Positions 8,834-18,212 of a stretch of DNA of 64,000 nt are shown here, piece by piece. The notes under the pieces are model-generated. The model had not been told where the DNA came from. It worked only from the letters and a program-made list of their open reading frames with translations, and did no database searches. Source of the stretch: Microbacterium sp. SORGH_AS_0862 (lineage in GTDB: Bacteria > Actinomycetota > Actinomycetes > Actinomycetales > Microbacteriaceae); the NCBI RefSeq assembly GCF_030818795.1, contig NZ_JAUTAY010000001.1:3100001-3164000 (forward strand). Reading direction: 5' to 3'. The stretch's first letter is position 1. Each line of letters opens with the position of its first letter. The translations under genes and the position numbers were made by a program.

Positions 8834-10073
8834 AGCTACTGGTCTGCTACCGGATGCGGCCGAACTGGCCCGCATCCGGCGTCGCACGCTGTGGCTGCTC
8901 TCATCCGGACAGATCCTCGGCGGCATCGCCTTCGGGGCGACGATCTCGCTCGGCGCGATCCTCGCCACCGAGCTGTCCGGTGACGAGGCGTTCTCGGGCT
9001 GGGCGACGGCGGCGGTGACGCTCGGCGCTGCCGCCTTCGCCATCCCCCTCGCGGCGCTCGCGCGTCGAAGCGGGCGCCGTCCTGCGCTCGCGGCGGGGCT
9101 CTCGGTGGCGCTTGTGGGCGTGCTCCTGGTCATCGGCGCGGTGGCTGCCGCATCCTTCCCGCTGTTGCTGGCGGGTGTCGTACTGATCGGTGCCGGGCAG
9201 GCGGCGAACCTGCAGTCGCGTTTCGCCGCGGCCGACCTCGCGACCGATTCGTCGCGCGGTCGCGACATCTCGGTCGTGGTCTGGGCGACGACGGTCGGAG
9301 CGGTTCTCGGCCCGAACCTCGTCGGACCGGGGCAGGTGCTCGGCGACCTCGTCGGCATGCCGCCGCTGACCGGCCCCTATCTGTTCACGATCGTCGCCCA
9401 AGTGCTGGCCGTCATCCTGTACATCGCTGCTCTGCGCCCGGATCCGCTGCTGCTGGCGCAGCGCCTCGTCGCCCGGGATGCGGCGGGTTCGGGCCCTCGG
9501 ATCGCACGCGCCGATCGGCCCGTGGCCGCGCGGTACGCGATCCTCGCGATCGCCGCCTCGCACGGCACGATGGTCGCGGTCATGGCCATGACGCCCGTGC
9601 ACCTCGTCCACCACGGGGCGAGCCTGACGATCGTCGGCCTCACCATCAGCCTGCACATCGCCGGGATGTACGCCCTCTCGCCGGTGTTCGGCATCCTCGC
9701 TGACCGGATCGGCCGGGTGACGACGGTTCTCGTCGGACAGGGACTGCTCGCCGCGTCGCTGCTGGTATCGGGACTGGGCCAGAGCTCGAACACCGCGGTC
9801 ACCATCGGCCTCGTGCTGTTGGGGCTCGGCTGGAGCGCCTCGACCGTGGCGGGCGCGGCGTTGCTCGTGGAGACCAGCAGCGAGACGATGCGCACCCGAC
9901 GGCAGGGCCGCAGCGACCTCGCGATGAACCTCGTGGGAGCTGCGGGCGCGATCCTCGCCGGCATCATCCTCGGCTGGATCGGATTCGGGGGCCTGGCGTT
10001 CGTGACGCTCGCGCTCGTCGTGCTCGTGGTGGCGGCGTCTCCGCTCGCGCGCTCGGGACGCGAAGGGGCTTAG
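8826..10073 (+). CDS. MFS transporter (12-TM)
   Basis: 415 residues. Alternating hydrophobic helices are separated by short basic loops (A-R-R-S-G-R-R-P after the second helix; A-D-R-I-G-R-V in the second half, the second copy of MFS motif A). The ATG at 8826 lies inside the end of the FAH gene, which decides the start. The repeated S-S-G/G-G-I and A-I-L-A-T-E elements fit the drug:H+ antiporter superfamily, but no substrate-specific motif is recognisable. Its 3' end overlaps the convergent class V aminotransferase gene by four bases. Confidence 0.8.
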   Translation: MPEATGLLPDAAELARIRRRTLWLLSSGQILGGIAFGATISLGAILATELSGDEAFSGWATAAVTLGAAAFAIPLAALARRSGRRPALAAGLSVALVGVLLVIGAVAAASFPLLLAGVVLIGAGQAANLQSRFAAADLATDSSRGRDISVVVWATTVGAVLGPNLVGPGQVLGDLVGMPPLTGPYLFTIVAQVLAVILYIAALRPDPLLLAQRLVARDAAGSGPRIARADRPVAARYAILAIAASHGTMVAVMAMTPVHLVHHGASLTIVGLTISLHIAGMYALSPVFGILADRIGRVTTVLVGQGLLAASLLVSGLGQSSNTAVTIGLVLLGLGWSASTVAGAALLVETSSETMRTRRQGRSDLAMNLVGAAGAILAGIILGWIGFGGLAFVTLALVVLVVAASPLARSGREGA

Positions 10074-11122
10074 CGCAAGGCGCGCAGCGCGCGGTCGACG
10101 TCGTCCTGGTCGTTGAAGACGTGGAACGCGAGACGCGCGCGACCCGCGCGGCCGGAGGCCGTGACGCCTGCTGCGCTCAGGCGCGCGAGGTCCGAGCCGT
10201 CCGCATCCGGCCAGGTCACGATCGCGCTCGGCGTGGCGGGTGAGGGAAGGCCCATTCCGGTGAGGAAGCGCTTCGCGAGATCCGTCGTGTGCCGGTGGAT
10301 CGCGGCCATGTCGGCGCTCGCGAAGAGTCCCAGTGAGGGTTCGGCCCCCACGAAGGCCTGCCAGGCGGGGGAGACGTCGAAGCGGCGGGCGTCTGAGGCC
10401 AGCGTGGCCGCGTCGCCGTAGCAGGACTGCCAGGGGTCCGCGCCTGCGTACCAGCCGGCGTGCAACGGTGTCAGGGTGGCGGCGAACTCCTCGCTGAGGG
10501 CGAGGAAGGCGACTCCTCGCGGGGCGCACAGCCACTTGTACGCATGGACGACGAACGCGTCGAAGGCCGAAGCGTCGACCGGGAGCCAGCCGACGGCCTG
10601 CGTACCGTCGCACAGCGTGCGGGCTCCGACCGCGCGGGCGGCGGCGGCGATCGCGGCGTGATCGGCGACCTCGCCGGATGCGGACTGCACGAGCGAGAAA
10701 GCCACGAGAGCCGTGTCGGGACGGACCGCGTCGGCGAGCTCTGTCAGCGGTGCGCAGCGCACACGGAGGCCGCCGCGGTGCACGAACGGGAGGACGAGGG
10801 AGGAGAAGTCGCCGTCCGGCACGAGCACCTCGCTGCCTTCCGGCAGAGATGCCGCGATGAGGCTCACCAGAACCGAGGTCTGCGACCCGATCGCGACGCG
10901 CTCGGGTGCGACCTGCAGAAGACCCGCGGCGTGCGCGCGCGTCTGCTCGACGACGACGGAGTAGGCCGCCGCATCCGCGCCGTGAGTGACCGAACGCATG
11001 AGGTCGGCGATCAGGGCGTCGCGACTCGCGCGCGGCGGCAGTCCGCCCGTGCACGCGGCGAGGTAGTCCCGGCCGCCGTCGAAGGCCGCGCGGACGGCGG
11101 TGAGATCCAGCGGTGCGGTCAT
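10070..11122 (-). CDS. Class V PLP-dependent aminotransferase/cysteine desulfurase-like enzyme
   Basis: 350 residues, fold type I. The PLP lysine is in V-V-H-A-Y-K-W-L-C-A-P-R-G, with upstream C-D-G-T-Q-A-V-G containing the Asp that pairs with the pyridine nitrogen. The family includes cysteine desulfurases, isopenicillin-N epimerase-like and kynureninase-like enzymes. The conserved catalytic Cys loop of IscS/SufS is not evident, so a desulfurase role is not supported. The ATG at 11122 has GGAG a few bases upstream and is preferred to the ATG at 11134. It is divergent from a LysR gene, with an 84-base shared control region, so LysR probably controls it. Confidence 0.8.
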   Translation of the reverse strand: MTAPLDLTAVRAAFDGGRDYLAACTGGLPPRASRDALIADLMRSVTHGADAAAYSVVVEQTRAHAAGLLQVAPERVAIGSQTSVLVSLIAASLPEGSEVLVPDGDFSSLVLPFVHRGGLRVRCAPLTELADAVRPDTALVAFSLVQSASGEVADHAAIAAAARAVGARTLCDGTQAVGWLPVDASAFDAFVVHAYKWLCAPRGVAFLALSEEFAATLTPLHAGWYAGADPWQSCYGDAATLASDARRFDVSPAWQAFVGAEPSLGLFASADMAAIHRHTTDLAKRFLTGMGLPSPATPSAIVTWPDADGSDLARLSAAGVTASGRAGRARLAFHVFNDQDDVDRALRALR

Positions 11123-11180
11123 GTTCTCCAGCATCGGGATGCGCGAGCTCGAGGTCTACGACAGAAGGGGCATCGCGTCC

Positions 11181-11195
11181 ATAAGCGGAGGTTAT
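11181..11195. promoter_or_regulatory. LysR-type operator (ATAA-N7-TTAT)
   Basis: An inverted repeat ATAA-N7-TTAT lies in the divergent region 12 bases before the LysR start. It fits the dyad arrangement of LysR-family sites and is the only AT-rich dyad in this gap. Confidence 0.5.
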
Positions 11196-11206
11196 ATATT
11201 CGGCGC

Positions 11207-12172
11207 ATGGCCGATCAGGATGAGGGCGAGCTCGCCGTTCAGGCGTTCCGCGTGATGCGCGCGATCGCCGAGACCGGATCCATCACCGCGGCCGCCGCGT
11301 CGCTCGGCTACAGCCAGCCCGCCGTCAGCCAGCAGGTGCGCCGCATCGAGAGTCGTGTCGGCATGCCGGTGGTCGAGCGCGTCGGGCGGCGGGTGCGTCT
11401 CACCGAGGCAGGCGCCGTGCTCGCGCGGCACGCGGATGCGGTCGCACGCTCCATCGACGCTGCCGCGGACGAGCTGGCGCAGCTGCGCGGGCTCGCCTCG
11501 GGCCGCGTACGTCTGACCGGGTTCCCGTCGGCGTCGCCCACGCTCGTGCCGCGGGTGCTCGCTGCGCTCTCCGACAAAGCTCCCGGGCTCGCGGTGACCT
11601 ACGTCGAGGCGGAGCCGCCGGAGGCGATGGCCGCGGTGCGCGAAGACCGCGCCGACATCGCGCTGACCTTCAGCTACCCGGGCGATGAGAACGATCCGCA
11701 CGGCGAGAGCGCGCGCGGCCTCGTCGTGCGCACGCTCGGCGCGGACCGCATGTTCGTCGTCGTACCCGACGGACATGAGCTGGTCGGCGCCTCCGTCGTC
11801 CAGCTCGGCGAGCTCGCCGACGCATCCTGGATCGCGGGCTGTCCGCGGTGCCGCGGTCACCTGCTCGAGCTCTGCGCCCGCGCGGGCTTCACACCGCGGA
11901 TCGCCTTTGAGACCGACAACATCGTCGCCGTCGAGAACCTCGTCGCTCGGGGCACGGGCGTGGCGACGCTGCCGGGACTCGCCCTCGATTCGTTCCCGTT
12001 GCTGCCGGGCGTGCAGGCGGTGCCGCTGCCGCCGGGGGAGCAGCGCACGCTGCATGTGGTGACGGCGGCCGACGCCCACCGCGTGCCCGCGCTTCGGCTC
12101 GCGCTGGCAGCGGTCGGCGAGGCGGCACAGGCCGCCGGGGTGGGCCGCGGCGCGACGGGACGACGCGGGTAG
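11207..12172 (+). CDS. LysR-family transcriptional regulator
   Basis: 321 residues. The N-terminal winged helix-turn-helix is typical ([25 protein letters not shown]), followed by a dimerisation helix and a two-lobed periplasmic-binding-like effector domain (S-G-R-V-R-L-T-G-F onward). A C-P-R-C-R-G motif in the effector domain is unusual and could be redox- or metal-sensitive, though this is inference. It is divergent from the class V PLP enzyme and probably controls that gene and itself. The start ATG at 11207 directly follows the operator-like dyad. Confidence 0.86.
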   Translation: MADQDEGELAVQAFRVMRAIAETGSITAAAASLGYSQPAVSQQVRRIESRVGMPVVERVGRRVRLTEAGAVLARHADAVARSIDAAADELAQLRGLASGRVRLTGFPSASPTLVPRVLAALSDKAPGLAVTYVEAEPPEAMAAVREDRADIALTFSYPGDENDPHGESARGLVVRTLGADRMFVVVPDGHELVGASVVQLGELADASWIAGCPRCRGHLLELCARAGFTPRIAFETDNIVAVENLVARGTGVATLPGLALDSFPLLPGVQAVPLPPGEQRTLHVVTAADAHRVPALRLALAAVGEAAQAAGVGRGATGRRG

Positions 12173-12175
12173 GCT
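12170..12175 (+). promoter_or_regulatory. -10 box of gltX
   Basis: TAGGCT overlaps the LysR stop and lies 8 bases before the gltX ATG at 12184, so gltX appears to have its own nearly leaderless transcript. Confidence 0.5.
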
Positions 12176-12183
12176 GGGAGCCT

Positions 12184-13698
12184 ATGGTTTCCGCACCCGA
12201 TCCCCGCACCACGACCGCAACCGGCTCCGACATCCGGGTGCGGTTCTGCCCCTCGCCCACGGGCCTGCCGCACGTCGGCCTCATCCGCACCGCGCTCTTC
12301 AACTGGGCCTACGCCCGGCACAACGGCGGCAAGCTCGTCTTCCGCATCGAAGACACGGATGCGGCCCGCGACAGCGAGGAGAGCTACCAGCAGCTGCTCG
12401 AGGCGCTGCGCTGGCTCGAGATCGACTGGGACGAGGGCGTCGAGGTCGGCGGGCCCCACGCGCCGTACCGGCAGTCGCAGCGGCATGAGCTCTACCGCGA
12501 GGTGCTCGACAAGCTGCTCGCCGCGGGCGTCGTGTACGAGAGCTACTCGACGGCCGAGGAGATCGACGCACGCAATGAGGCGAACGGCCGTGCCAAGCAG
12601 CTCGGGTACGACAACTACGACCGCACGCTCACCGAGGAGCAGAAGGCCGCGTTCCGCGCCGAGGGACGCGAGCCCGCCTACCGCCTGCGCGTGCCGGATG
12701 AAGACCTCACCTACGTCGACCTCATCCGGGGCGAGGTGACGTTCCCCGCCGGGTCCTTCCCCGACTTCGTCATCGTGCGCGCGGGCGGTGTACCGCTGTA
12801 CACCTTCGTGAACCCCGTCGACGACGCGCTCATGGGCATCACGCACGTGATCCGCGGCGAGGACCTCATGCCCTCGACCGCGCGTCAGCTCTCGCTCTAC
12901 CGTGCGCTCATCGAGGCCGGCGTCACCGACTTCGTGCCGCGCTTCGGTCACATGCCGCTGGTGCTGGGGGAGGAGGGCAACAAGAAGCTCTCCAAGCGCG
13001 ACCCCAAGGCCGATCTGTTCCTGCAGCGCGAGAAGGGCTTCATCCACGAGGGTCTGCTCAACTACCTCTCGCTTCTCGGCTGGTCGCTCGCCCCCGATCG
13101 CGACGTGTTCTCGCTCGACGAGCTCGTCGAGGCCTTCGACATCGCGGACGTGAACCCCAACCCGGCCCGCTTCGATCAGAAGAAGGCCGAGTCCATCAAC
13201 GGCGATCACATCCGGATGCTGGCACCCGAGGACTTCGCGACCCGCATCCTGCCGTACCTGCGCGACGCCGAGATCATCGGCGAGACGCTCGACGATCGCG
13301 AGCGGGCGCTCATCGCCGCCGCGGCACCGCTCGTGCAGGAGCGTGTGCAGCTGCTGGGCGATGTGCCGGGCCTCCTTGGCTTCCTGTTCCGCGAGGACGT
13401 GGAATACGCCGACGACGCCCTTGCATCGCTGCCGGCCAACGCGGGCGAGGTGCTCGTCGCCTCGGTGAACGCGCTCGAGCTCGTTCCGCACGCGGAGTTC
13501 GCCGCCGCATCCGTGCAGGAGGCGCTGCAGAAGGCGCTGATCGAAGAGCTCGGCCTGAAGCCGCGCGTCGCGTACGGTCCGCTCCGGGTCGCGGTCAGCG
13601 GTCGCCGGGTGTCGCCGCCGTTGTTCGAGTCGATGGAGCTGCTGGGCAAGAGCGAGAGCATCCGCCGGCTCGACGCCCTGGTGCAGAAGATCGGCTGA
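12184..13698 (+). CDS. gltX: Glutamyl-tRNA synthetase
   Basis: 504 residues, a class I aminoacyl-tRNA synthetase. The HIGH-equivalent is in [13 protein letters not shown] and the KMSKS-equivalent is [10 protein letters not shown]. The catalytic domain (about residues 15-330) is followed by the helical anticodon-binding domain. Actinobacteria normally use one non-discriminating GltX that also charges tRNA-Gln before GatCAB amidation; a tRNA-Gln lies 2 kb downstream, though they are not in one operon. The start ATG follows the -10 box at 12170. Confidence 0.96.
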   Translation: MVSAPDPRTTTATGSDIRVRFCPSPTGLPHVGLIRTALFNWAYARHNGGKLVFRIEDTDAARDSEESYQQLLEALRWLEIDWDEGVEVGGPHAPYRQSQRHELYREVLDKLLAAGVVYESYSTAEEIDARNEANGRAKQLGYDNYDRTLTEEQKAAFRAEGREPAYRLRVPDEDLTYVDLIRGEVTFPAGSFPDFVIVRAGGVPLYTFVNPVDDALMGITHVIRGEDLMPSTARQLSLYRALIEAGVTDFVPRFGHMPLVLGEEGNKKLSKRDPKADLFLQREKGFIHEGLLNYLSLLGWSLAPDRDVFSLDELVEAFDIADVNPNPARFDQKKAESINGDHIRMLAPEDFATRILPYLRDAEIIGETLDDRERALIAAAAPLVQERVQLLGDVPGLLGFLFREDVEYADDALASLPANAGEVLVASVNALELVPHAEFAAASVQEALQKALIEELGLKPRVAYGPLRVAVSGRRVSPPLFESMELLGKSESIRRLDALVQKIG

Positions 13699-13707
13699 CG
13701 CGGTCGC

Positions 13708-15615
13708 TCATCCTGCGGTGCAGGAGTAGAGCGTCGCGCCCGAGGGTGCATCGCTGACGAGGGTGCAGGTGGATGTCACCCAGGCGCTGATGTCTTTCGT
13801 GGAGGAGGACGCGGAGCGGGTACCTCCCGCGCCAGCGCCCGATGCGCCGGAGCCGAGCACGTACCTGACCTCGCCGTCGGCGACCATCTGCTGGAACGTG
13901 GCAAGGGTCGGCACATCGTCGCTGCCGTCGAATCCGCCGATGGGCAGCACGGAACCGCCGTGCGAGCCGAGGATGAGCTGCGCCGCCGACTGCGCGCCGA
14001 ACGTGGCGACGAGGTACTTCGCGTCGTCCTGACGCTCCGTGAGGTAGAGCAGCAGTGCCGCGTTCGAGGCGTTTTCGCCAGGCACGCCCGTGGGACGCAT
14101 CCCGCCGCGGGCGCCGGTCTGCGCGCCGCCGGCGGGGGGTTGCGGTCTCGTGCCGCTCGCTGATCCGCCGAATGCGGTACCTCCTGGGCGTGGTCCAGCG
14201 AAGCCACCTCCGCCACCGGGCATTTGGGAAACGCCCGCGGCCGTGGGATTGATCGAGCTCGGTGTGCTGATCGTCAGTGCCGACCAGGCCGCCGGCGTCA
14301 GCAGGAGGGCGATCACCGCGACGGTGGCGGTCACCCAGCGCAGCGCGTGTGCCCGGCGTTCGAGAACGAGGAGCAGAATCGCCGCCGCGGCGATCGCGGC
14401 CTGTACCCAGGCGATGACCGGGCTCGGTTCGGGGTACATCGCTGCGATCAGAACGGCCGTGAGCGCCGCGACGGCGATGAGCAGGATCTGCGGCCACAGC
14501 AGGCGTCGCGAGCGCGCGACGGCGAACGCCGTGGCCACGAGGAGGGCGACGGGGATCGCGAGCGCGGAGGTGTAGAACTGGTGCATCCCCGCGACGAGCG
14601 AGAACATCGCCACCTCGGTCGCGAACCACCCGCCGAGGAACACGACGATCGCGGGGCGCCACCGCAGGATGAACAGAACAACGATGGCAGCGAGAGTCGC
14701 GGGAAGCAGCCACGCGATTTGTCCGGCGAGTTCGGTGTTGAACAGGCGGAAGGGGCCGGGATCGCCAGAGAAAGACGGCGTGAACGAGCGGTAGGCGGCC
14801 GAGTCGGCAGTGGCGCTGAAGCGCCCGAGCCCGTTATAGCCGAACACCATCTCCCACGGATCGTTGCCGTTCGTTCCACCGACGTATGGGCGATCGGATG
14901 CGGGAACGAGCCAGACGACGGCGACCCAGGCGAGCGAGACCACGAGGCTCACGGCGCCCGCGAGGAGCGTGTGCCAGATGCGTCGCCACCACGGCTGGCG
15001 CGTGCACAAGTAGGCCGCCGCGAGCGCCGGCCAGACCGCCCACGCCTCGAGCATGTAGGTCTGGAAAGCCACGCCGACGAGCGCTCCGGCGAGCAGGTAC
15101 CAGCCGAGACTGCGCTGCTGGATCGCCCGCACCGCGGCCCACGCCACCATCGCGAGCGCGAGGACGAAGAACGTCTGCGGCTGATTGGACCGCGCGACCG
15201 CGACGAGGATCGGTGTGGTGGCGACGACCGCACCCGCGAGCAGACCACCCGTCGTCCCGACCAACCGACGTGCGGTGAACGCGGTGATGACGGCCGCCGC
15301 GGTGGCCGCGATGGCGTTGGGCAGGATGACGGCCGCCGGCGAGAAGCCGAACAGGCGCACGGCCAGGGCGGGGATCCAGAAGGAGCCCGGGATCTTGTCG
15401 AGCGACACCGTGCCGGCGGGGTCGAAGGCGCCGAAAAAGAGATTCGACCAGCTCTTGCTCATCGACATCGCCACGGCGCCGTAGTAGTCGCTCATCGATG
15501 CGGACACCTGCCATCCGGTCAAGACGGCGGCGGTGATGACGATCAGCACGAGCCCCACGGGCCACGCGGCACGGGACCGCCACGAACGGGCAGGGGGAGC
15601 GGAAACAGCGGTCAT
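13708..15615 (-). CDS. GT39/ArnT-like membrane glycosyltransferase (YkcB type)
   Basis: 635 residues. It has about 10-12 membrane helices and a first extracytoplasmic loop starting S-D-Y-Y-G-A-V-A-M-S-M-S-K-S-W, with D-K-I-P-G a little later, as in the PMT/ArnT superfamily that uses polyprenyl-phosphate sugars. The C-terminal ~190 residues begin with a Gly/Pro-rich linker and end in a small extracytoplasmic domain (A-L-L-L-Y-L-T-E-R-Q-D-D-A-K-Y-L onward, G-S-H-G-G-S-V-L-P-I-G-G-F-D-G), the usual C-terminal unit of YkcA/B-like proteins. It probably glycosylates an envelope polymer or protein. The GC-rich linker encodes runs of Gly and may be indel-prone. Confidence 0.82.
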   Translation of the reverse strand: MTAVSAPPARSWRSRAAWPVGLVLIVITAAVLTGWQVSASMSDYYGAVAMSMSKSWSNLFFGAFDPAGTVSLDKIPGSFWIPALAVRLFGFSPAAVILPNAIAATAAAVITAFTARRLVGTTGGLLAGAVVATTPILVAVARSNQPQTFFVLALAMVAWAAVRAIQQRSLGWYLLAGALVGVAFQTYMLEAWAVWPALAAAYLCTRQPWWRRIWHTLLAGAVSLVVSLAWVAVVWLVPASDRPYVGGTNGNDPWEMVFGYNGLGRFSATADSAAYRSFTPSFSGDPGPFRLFNTELAGQIAWLLPATLAAIVVLFILRWRPAIVVFLGGWFATEVAMFSLVAGMHQFYTSALAIPVALLVATAFAVARSRRLLWPQILLIAVAALTAVLIAAMYPEPSPVIAWVQAAIAAAAILLLVLERRAHALRWVTATVAVIALLLTPAAWSALTISTPSSINPTAAGVSQMPGGGGGFAGPRPGGTAFGGSASGTRPQPPAGGAQTGARGGMRPTGVPGENASNAALLLYLTERQDDAKYLVATFGAQSAAQLILGSHGGSVLPIGGFDGSDDVPTLATFQQMVADGEVRYVLGSGASGAGAGGTRSASSSTKDISAWVTSTCTLVSDAPSGATLYSCTAG

Positions 15616-15688
15616 GGCAGGACCGTAGGAGCGACAGTGAGGGATAGCAGATGAGCCGTCGATGGCGTCGCCGTGAGCCCGCCTCGGT

Positions 15689-15717
15689 TTGGGATTGCCG
15701 CGGGCGTGGGCTAAGCT
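15689..15717 (+). promoter_or_regulatory. Promoter of tRNA-Gln
   Basis: TTGGGA (15689-15694), a 17-base spacer and TAAGCT (15712-15717) form a good -35/-10 pair about 31 bases before the tRNA 5' end. Confidence 0.55.
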
Positions 15718-15748
15718 CTTCTCTTGGCGCTACTTCGGTAGAAGCCGG

Positions 15749-15820
15749 TGGGGTATGGTGTAATTGGCAACACGGCTGATTCTGGTTCAGTTGTTCTTGG
15801 TTCGAGTCCAGGTACCCCAG
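15749..15820 (+). tRNA. tRNA-Gln (anticodon CTG)
   Basis: Cloverleaf read by eye: acceptor TGGGGTA/TACCCCA, short D arm (GTG/CAC), anticodon stem GCTGA/TCAGT with loop TTCTGGT giving CTG at 15782-15784, and T arm containing GGTTCGAGTCC. The discriminator is G; CCA is only partly encoded (GCA). Confidence 0.95.
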
Positions 15821-15830
15821 CAAGACACAT

Positions 15831-15875
15831 AGCCCCGGAAATCCGCATCAGAGCGGACCGCCGGGGCTCTTGCTT
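15831..15875 (+). terminator. Terminator after tRNA-Gln
   Basis: AGCCCCGG pairs with CCGGGGCT 22 bases later, with an inner TCCGC/GCGGA stem, followed by CTTGCTTTG. It closes the single-tRNA transcript. Confidence 0.75.
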
Positions 15876-15949
15876 TGTGGGGGTGGTGCCATCGCTCCCG
15901 CTCCGTGAGCCTCGCCGTTTCCCGCAGCGGTGCCCGTTAGGCTGGCGGG

Positions 15950-15988
15950 GTGGCTGGCGTGACGAGGCGGACCGGGGGAGCGCGATGA
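15950..15988 (+). CDS. Possible 12-residue leaderless upstream ORF of gntR
   Basis: A GTG six bases after a TAGGCT -10 box (15938-15943) opens a reading frame for [12 protein letters not shown]. Its TGA overlaps the gntR ATG (ATGA). The promoter spacing matches other leaderless starts in the window, so ribosomes may enter here and reinitiate at gntR. It could equally be chance; no amino-acid codon run suggests a specific attenuator. Confidence 0.3.
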   Translation: MAGVTRRTGGAR

Positions 15989-16668
15989 GCTCGCCCGCTG
16001 TTGGCGCCCGCGCGGCGGACGGAGTCTTCGACGGTCTCCGCGAAGAGATCGTCACCGGCCGACTCGCCGTGGGAGAGAGGCTCCCCTCGGAAGCGGCCCT
16101 CGCCGAGCGCTACGGCGTGAGCCGTCCCAGTGTGCGCGAGGCCATCCGCTCGCTCCAGACGCTCGGCCTCACCCGCACTCGAACGGGCAGCGGCACCTAC
16201 GTGGTGTCGGACCGCCCGGCCCTCTCCCTCGGGTACGGCGACTTCTCGCCGCGCGACCTCAGCGAGGCTCGACCGCACATCGAGGTGCCGGCCGCGGGCC
16301 TCGCCGCCGAGCGACGCACCGACGAACAGCGCGCAGAGCTCGTGGCGCTGTGCGATCGCATGGACGCCACGACCGACCCGGAGGAGTGGGTCGAGCTCGA
16401 CTCGCGCTTCCACCTGCTCGTGGCCGAGGCGTCCGGCAACGCGGTGTTCGCCCGCGCCGTCGGCGACATCCGTGATGCCCTCAGCCACCAGTCCGGCGTC
16501 GTGAACCTCATCGCGGATCGTCGTGAGCCTTCCTCCCGCGAGCACAGGGCGATCGCCGAGGCGATCGGCATCGGATCGGCCATCGAGGCGCGCGAGGCGA
16601 TGCGCGCGCACCTCGGCGCGGTCGAACGCGTCGTCAGCCCGCTGTCGGAACCAGCTTCTCGGGACTGA
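15985..16668 (+). CDS. GntR/FadR-family (FCD) transcriptional regulator
   Basis: 227 residues. The N-terminal winged helix has the GntR signature ([23 protein letters not shown]), with the wing T-R-T-G-S-G-T-Y-V. The C-terminal FCD effector domain carries the metal-ligand pattern D..R-F-H and later R-E-H-R-A-I. I start at the ATG 15985, with GGGGGAG a few bases upstream. It sits next to aspA, ansP and ansA, so it is the natural candidate controller of asparagine/aspartate use; the repeated dyads upstream of aspA and ansP would be its sites. The last 35 bases overlap the convergent aspA gene. Confidence 0.87.
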   Translation: MSSPAVGARAADGVFDGLREEIVTGRLAVGERLPSEAALAERYGVSRPSVREAIRSLQTLGLTRTRTGSGTYVVSDRPALSLGYGDFSPRDLSEARPHIEVPAAGLAAERRTDEQRAELVALCDRMDATTDPEEWVELDSRFHLLVAEASGNAVFARAVGDIRDALSHQSGVVNLIADRREPSSREHRAIAEAIGIGSAIEAREAMRAHLGAVERVVSPLSEPASRD

Positions 16669-18032
16669 GCGCCGCAGCCAGGACGTCCGCATCCAGCAGT
16701 CCACGTTCGAGCACGACTTCGGGCACCGAACGTCCCGACAGCAGGGCCTCCCCGGCGACCTCTGTCGCGGCGCGGTAGCCGATCAGCGGGTTGAGCGCGG
16801 TCGCCAGTCCGATCGAGTCGGTCACGCGGGCGGCCATCACCTCCGGACGAGCCTGGATGCCGCTCACGCACCGCTCGGCGAGCAGCCGGCACGCCGCGGT
16901 CAGGTGCGCGATGCTCTGCGACAGCGCGCGCACGATGACCGGCTCGAACGCATTCAACTGCAGCTGTCCGGCCTCGGCGGCCAGGGTGACAGCGAGATCG
17001 TCGGCGATGACGGTGTACGCGACCTGCGTGACCATCTCGGGGATGACGGGGGTTCACCTTGCCCGGCATGATGCTCGACCCCGCCTGCAGGGCGGGCAGG
17101 GTGATCTCGCCGAGCCCCGCGCGGGGCCCCGACGACAGCAGGCGCAGGTCGTTGCACGTCTTCGAGAGCTTCACGGCGATGCGCTTGAGCATGCCCGACA
17201 GGTGGACGAACGCGCCTGGATCCTGCGTGGCCTCGACGAGATCCGTCGCGGGCGTGAAAGGCCGACCCGTCAGCTCAGCGAGGTGCCGCACGGCCAGCGG
17301 GCCGTAGCCGGCAGGTGCGTTCAAGCCGGTGCCGATCGCCGTCGCGCCGAGGTTCACCTCGAGCAGCAGTCGCGCCGACTCGCGAAGTCGCTGCCGATCC
17401 TCGTCGAGCATGACCGCGAACGCGCCGAACTCCTGCCCGAGGGTCATCGGCACCGCATCCTGCAACTGCGTCCGCCCGATCTTCACGAAACCGGCGAAAT
17501 CTGCGGCCTTCGCGGCGAAGGCGTCGTGCAGGACGCCCATCGCCGCATCCAGTCCGTCGACGCCCTCGACGAGCGCGACGTCGATCGCCGTCGGGTAGGC
17601 GTCGTTGGTCGACTGGCTCAGGTTGACATGGTCGTTCGGGTGCAGGTGCGAGTACTCGCCCTTGGCGTGACCGAGGATCTGCAAGGCCCGGTTGGCGATG
17701 ACCTCGTTCGCGTTCATGTTGGTCGACGTGCCCGCTCCGCCCTGGATGACGTCGACGACGAACTGGTCCGCGAGCGCGCCGCGTCGGATCTCGCGGCAGG
17801 CAGCCGCGATGGCGTCGGCGCGCACCGGATCGAGCAGGCCGAGGTCGCGGTTGGCGAGGGCTGCAGCCTCCTTCACGAACGCGAGCCCGCGCAGGAGGAA
17901 CGGATACGTGCCGATCGGCACACCGGTCACCGGGAAGTTGTCCCGGGCGCGGGCCGTGTGGACACCCCAGTAGGCGTCGTGGGGGATCTCGGCGGGTCCG
18001 AGGAGGTCGTACTCGATGCGGGTCGTCGTCAT
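16634..18032 (-). pseudogene. aspA: Aspartate ammonia-lyase, interrupted by a +1 frameshift
   Basis: Deaminates L-aspartate to fumarate and ammonia. The first ~332 residues (from [10 protein letters not shown] at 18032) contain the fumarase/aspartase features, including [11 protein letters not shown], the S-Q-S-T-N-D segment, and the signature [11 protein letters not shown]. Immediately after it the frame shifts in a run of five G on the + strand (17048-17052); the downstream part [11 protein letters not shown] then runs to the stop at 16634. With one base removed the product is 465 residues, the normal family size. A homopolymer indel from sequencing is plausible. Divergent from ansP; aspartate from the asparaginase would be its substrate. 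Confidence 0.86.
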
Positions 18033-18069
18033 GTCGCTCTCTTCCTTGAGGTGGACGAACGGCGCCAAC

Positions 18070-18084
18070 CTATCAGACAGATTT
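18070..18084. promoter_or_regulatory. Candidate GntR operator near aspA promoter
   Basis: CTATC-AGACA-GATTT: left half-site CTATC and a partial right half. It shares the core TCAG(A/G)CAGAT with a second copy 75 bases away near ansP. It lies 38 bases upstream of the aspA start. Confidence 0.5.
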
Positions 18085-18144
18085 GACATCTTCACGGCCT
18101 GGACTTGACGATGATGCCCGTCCGGGTGTTCAGTGGTCCCCGAC

Positions 18145-18159
18145 CTGTCAGGCAGATAG
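18145..18159. promoter_or_regulatory. Candidate GntR operator near ansP promoter
   Basis: CTGTC-AGGCA-GATAG, a near-perfect dyad (CTATC/GATAG half-sites, one mismatch) 53 bases before the ansP start. The second copy near aspA suggests one regulator controls both divergent transcripts. Confidence 0.52.
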
Positions 18160-18212
18160 CACATCCTCCTCCTCGCGGCGACGGAGCCGACGAGACCAGA
18201 AAGCGAGAACCC

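Noticed and set aside
13708..15615. Gly-rich segment as a possible repeat protein or cell-surface anchor
   Set aside because: It is a short linker inside a GT39 enzyme, joining the membrane part to the C-terminal domain.
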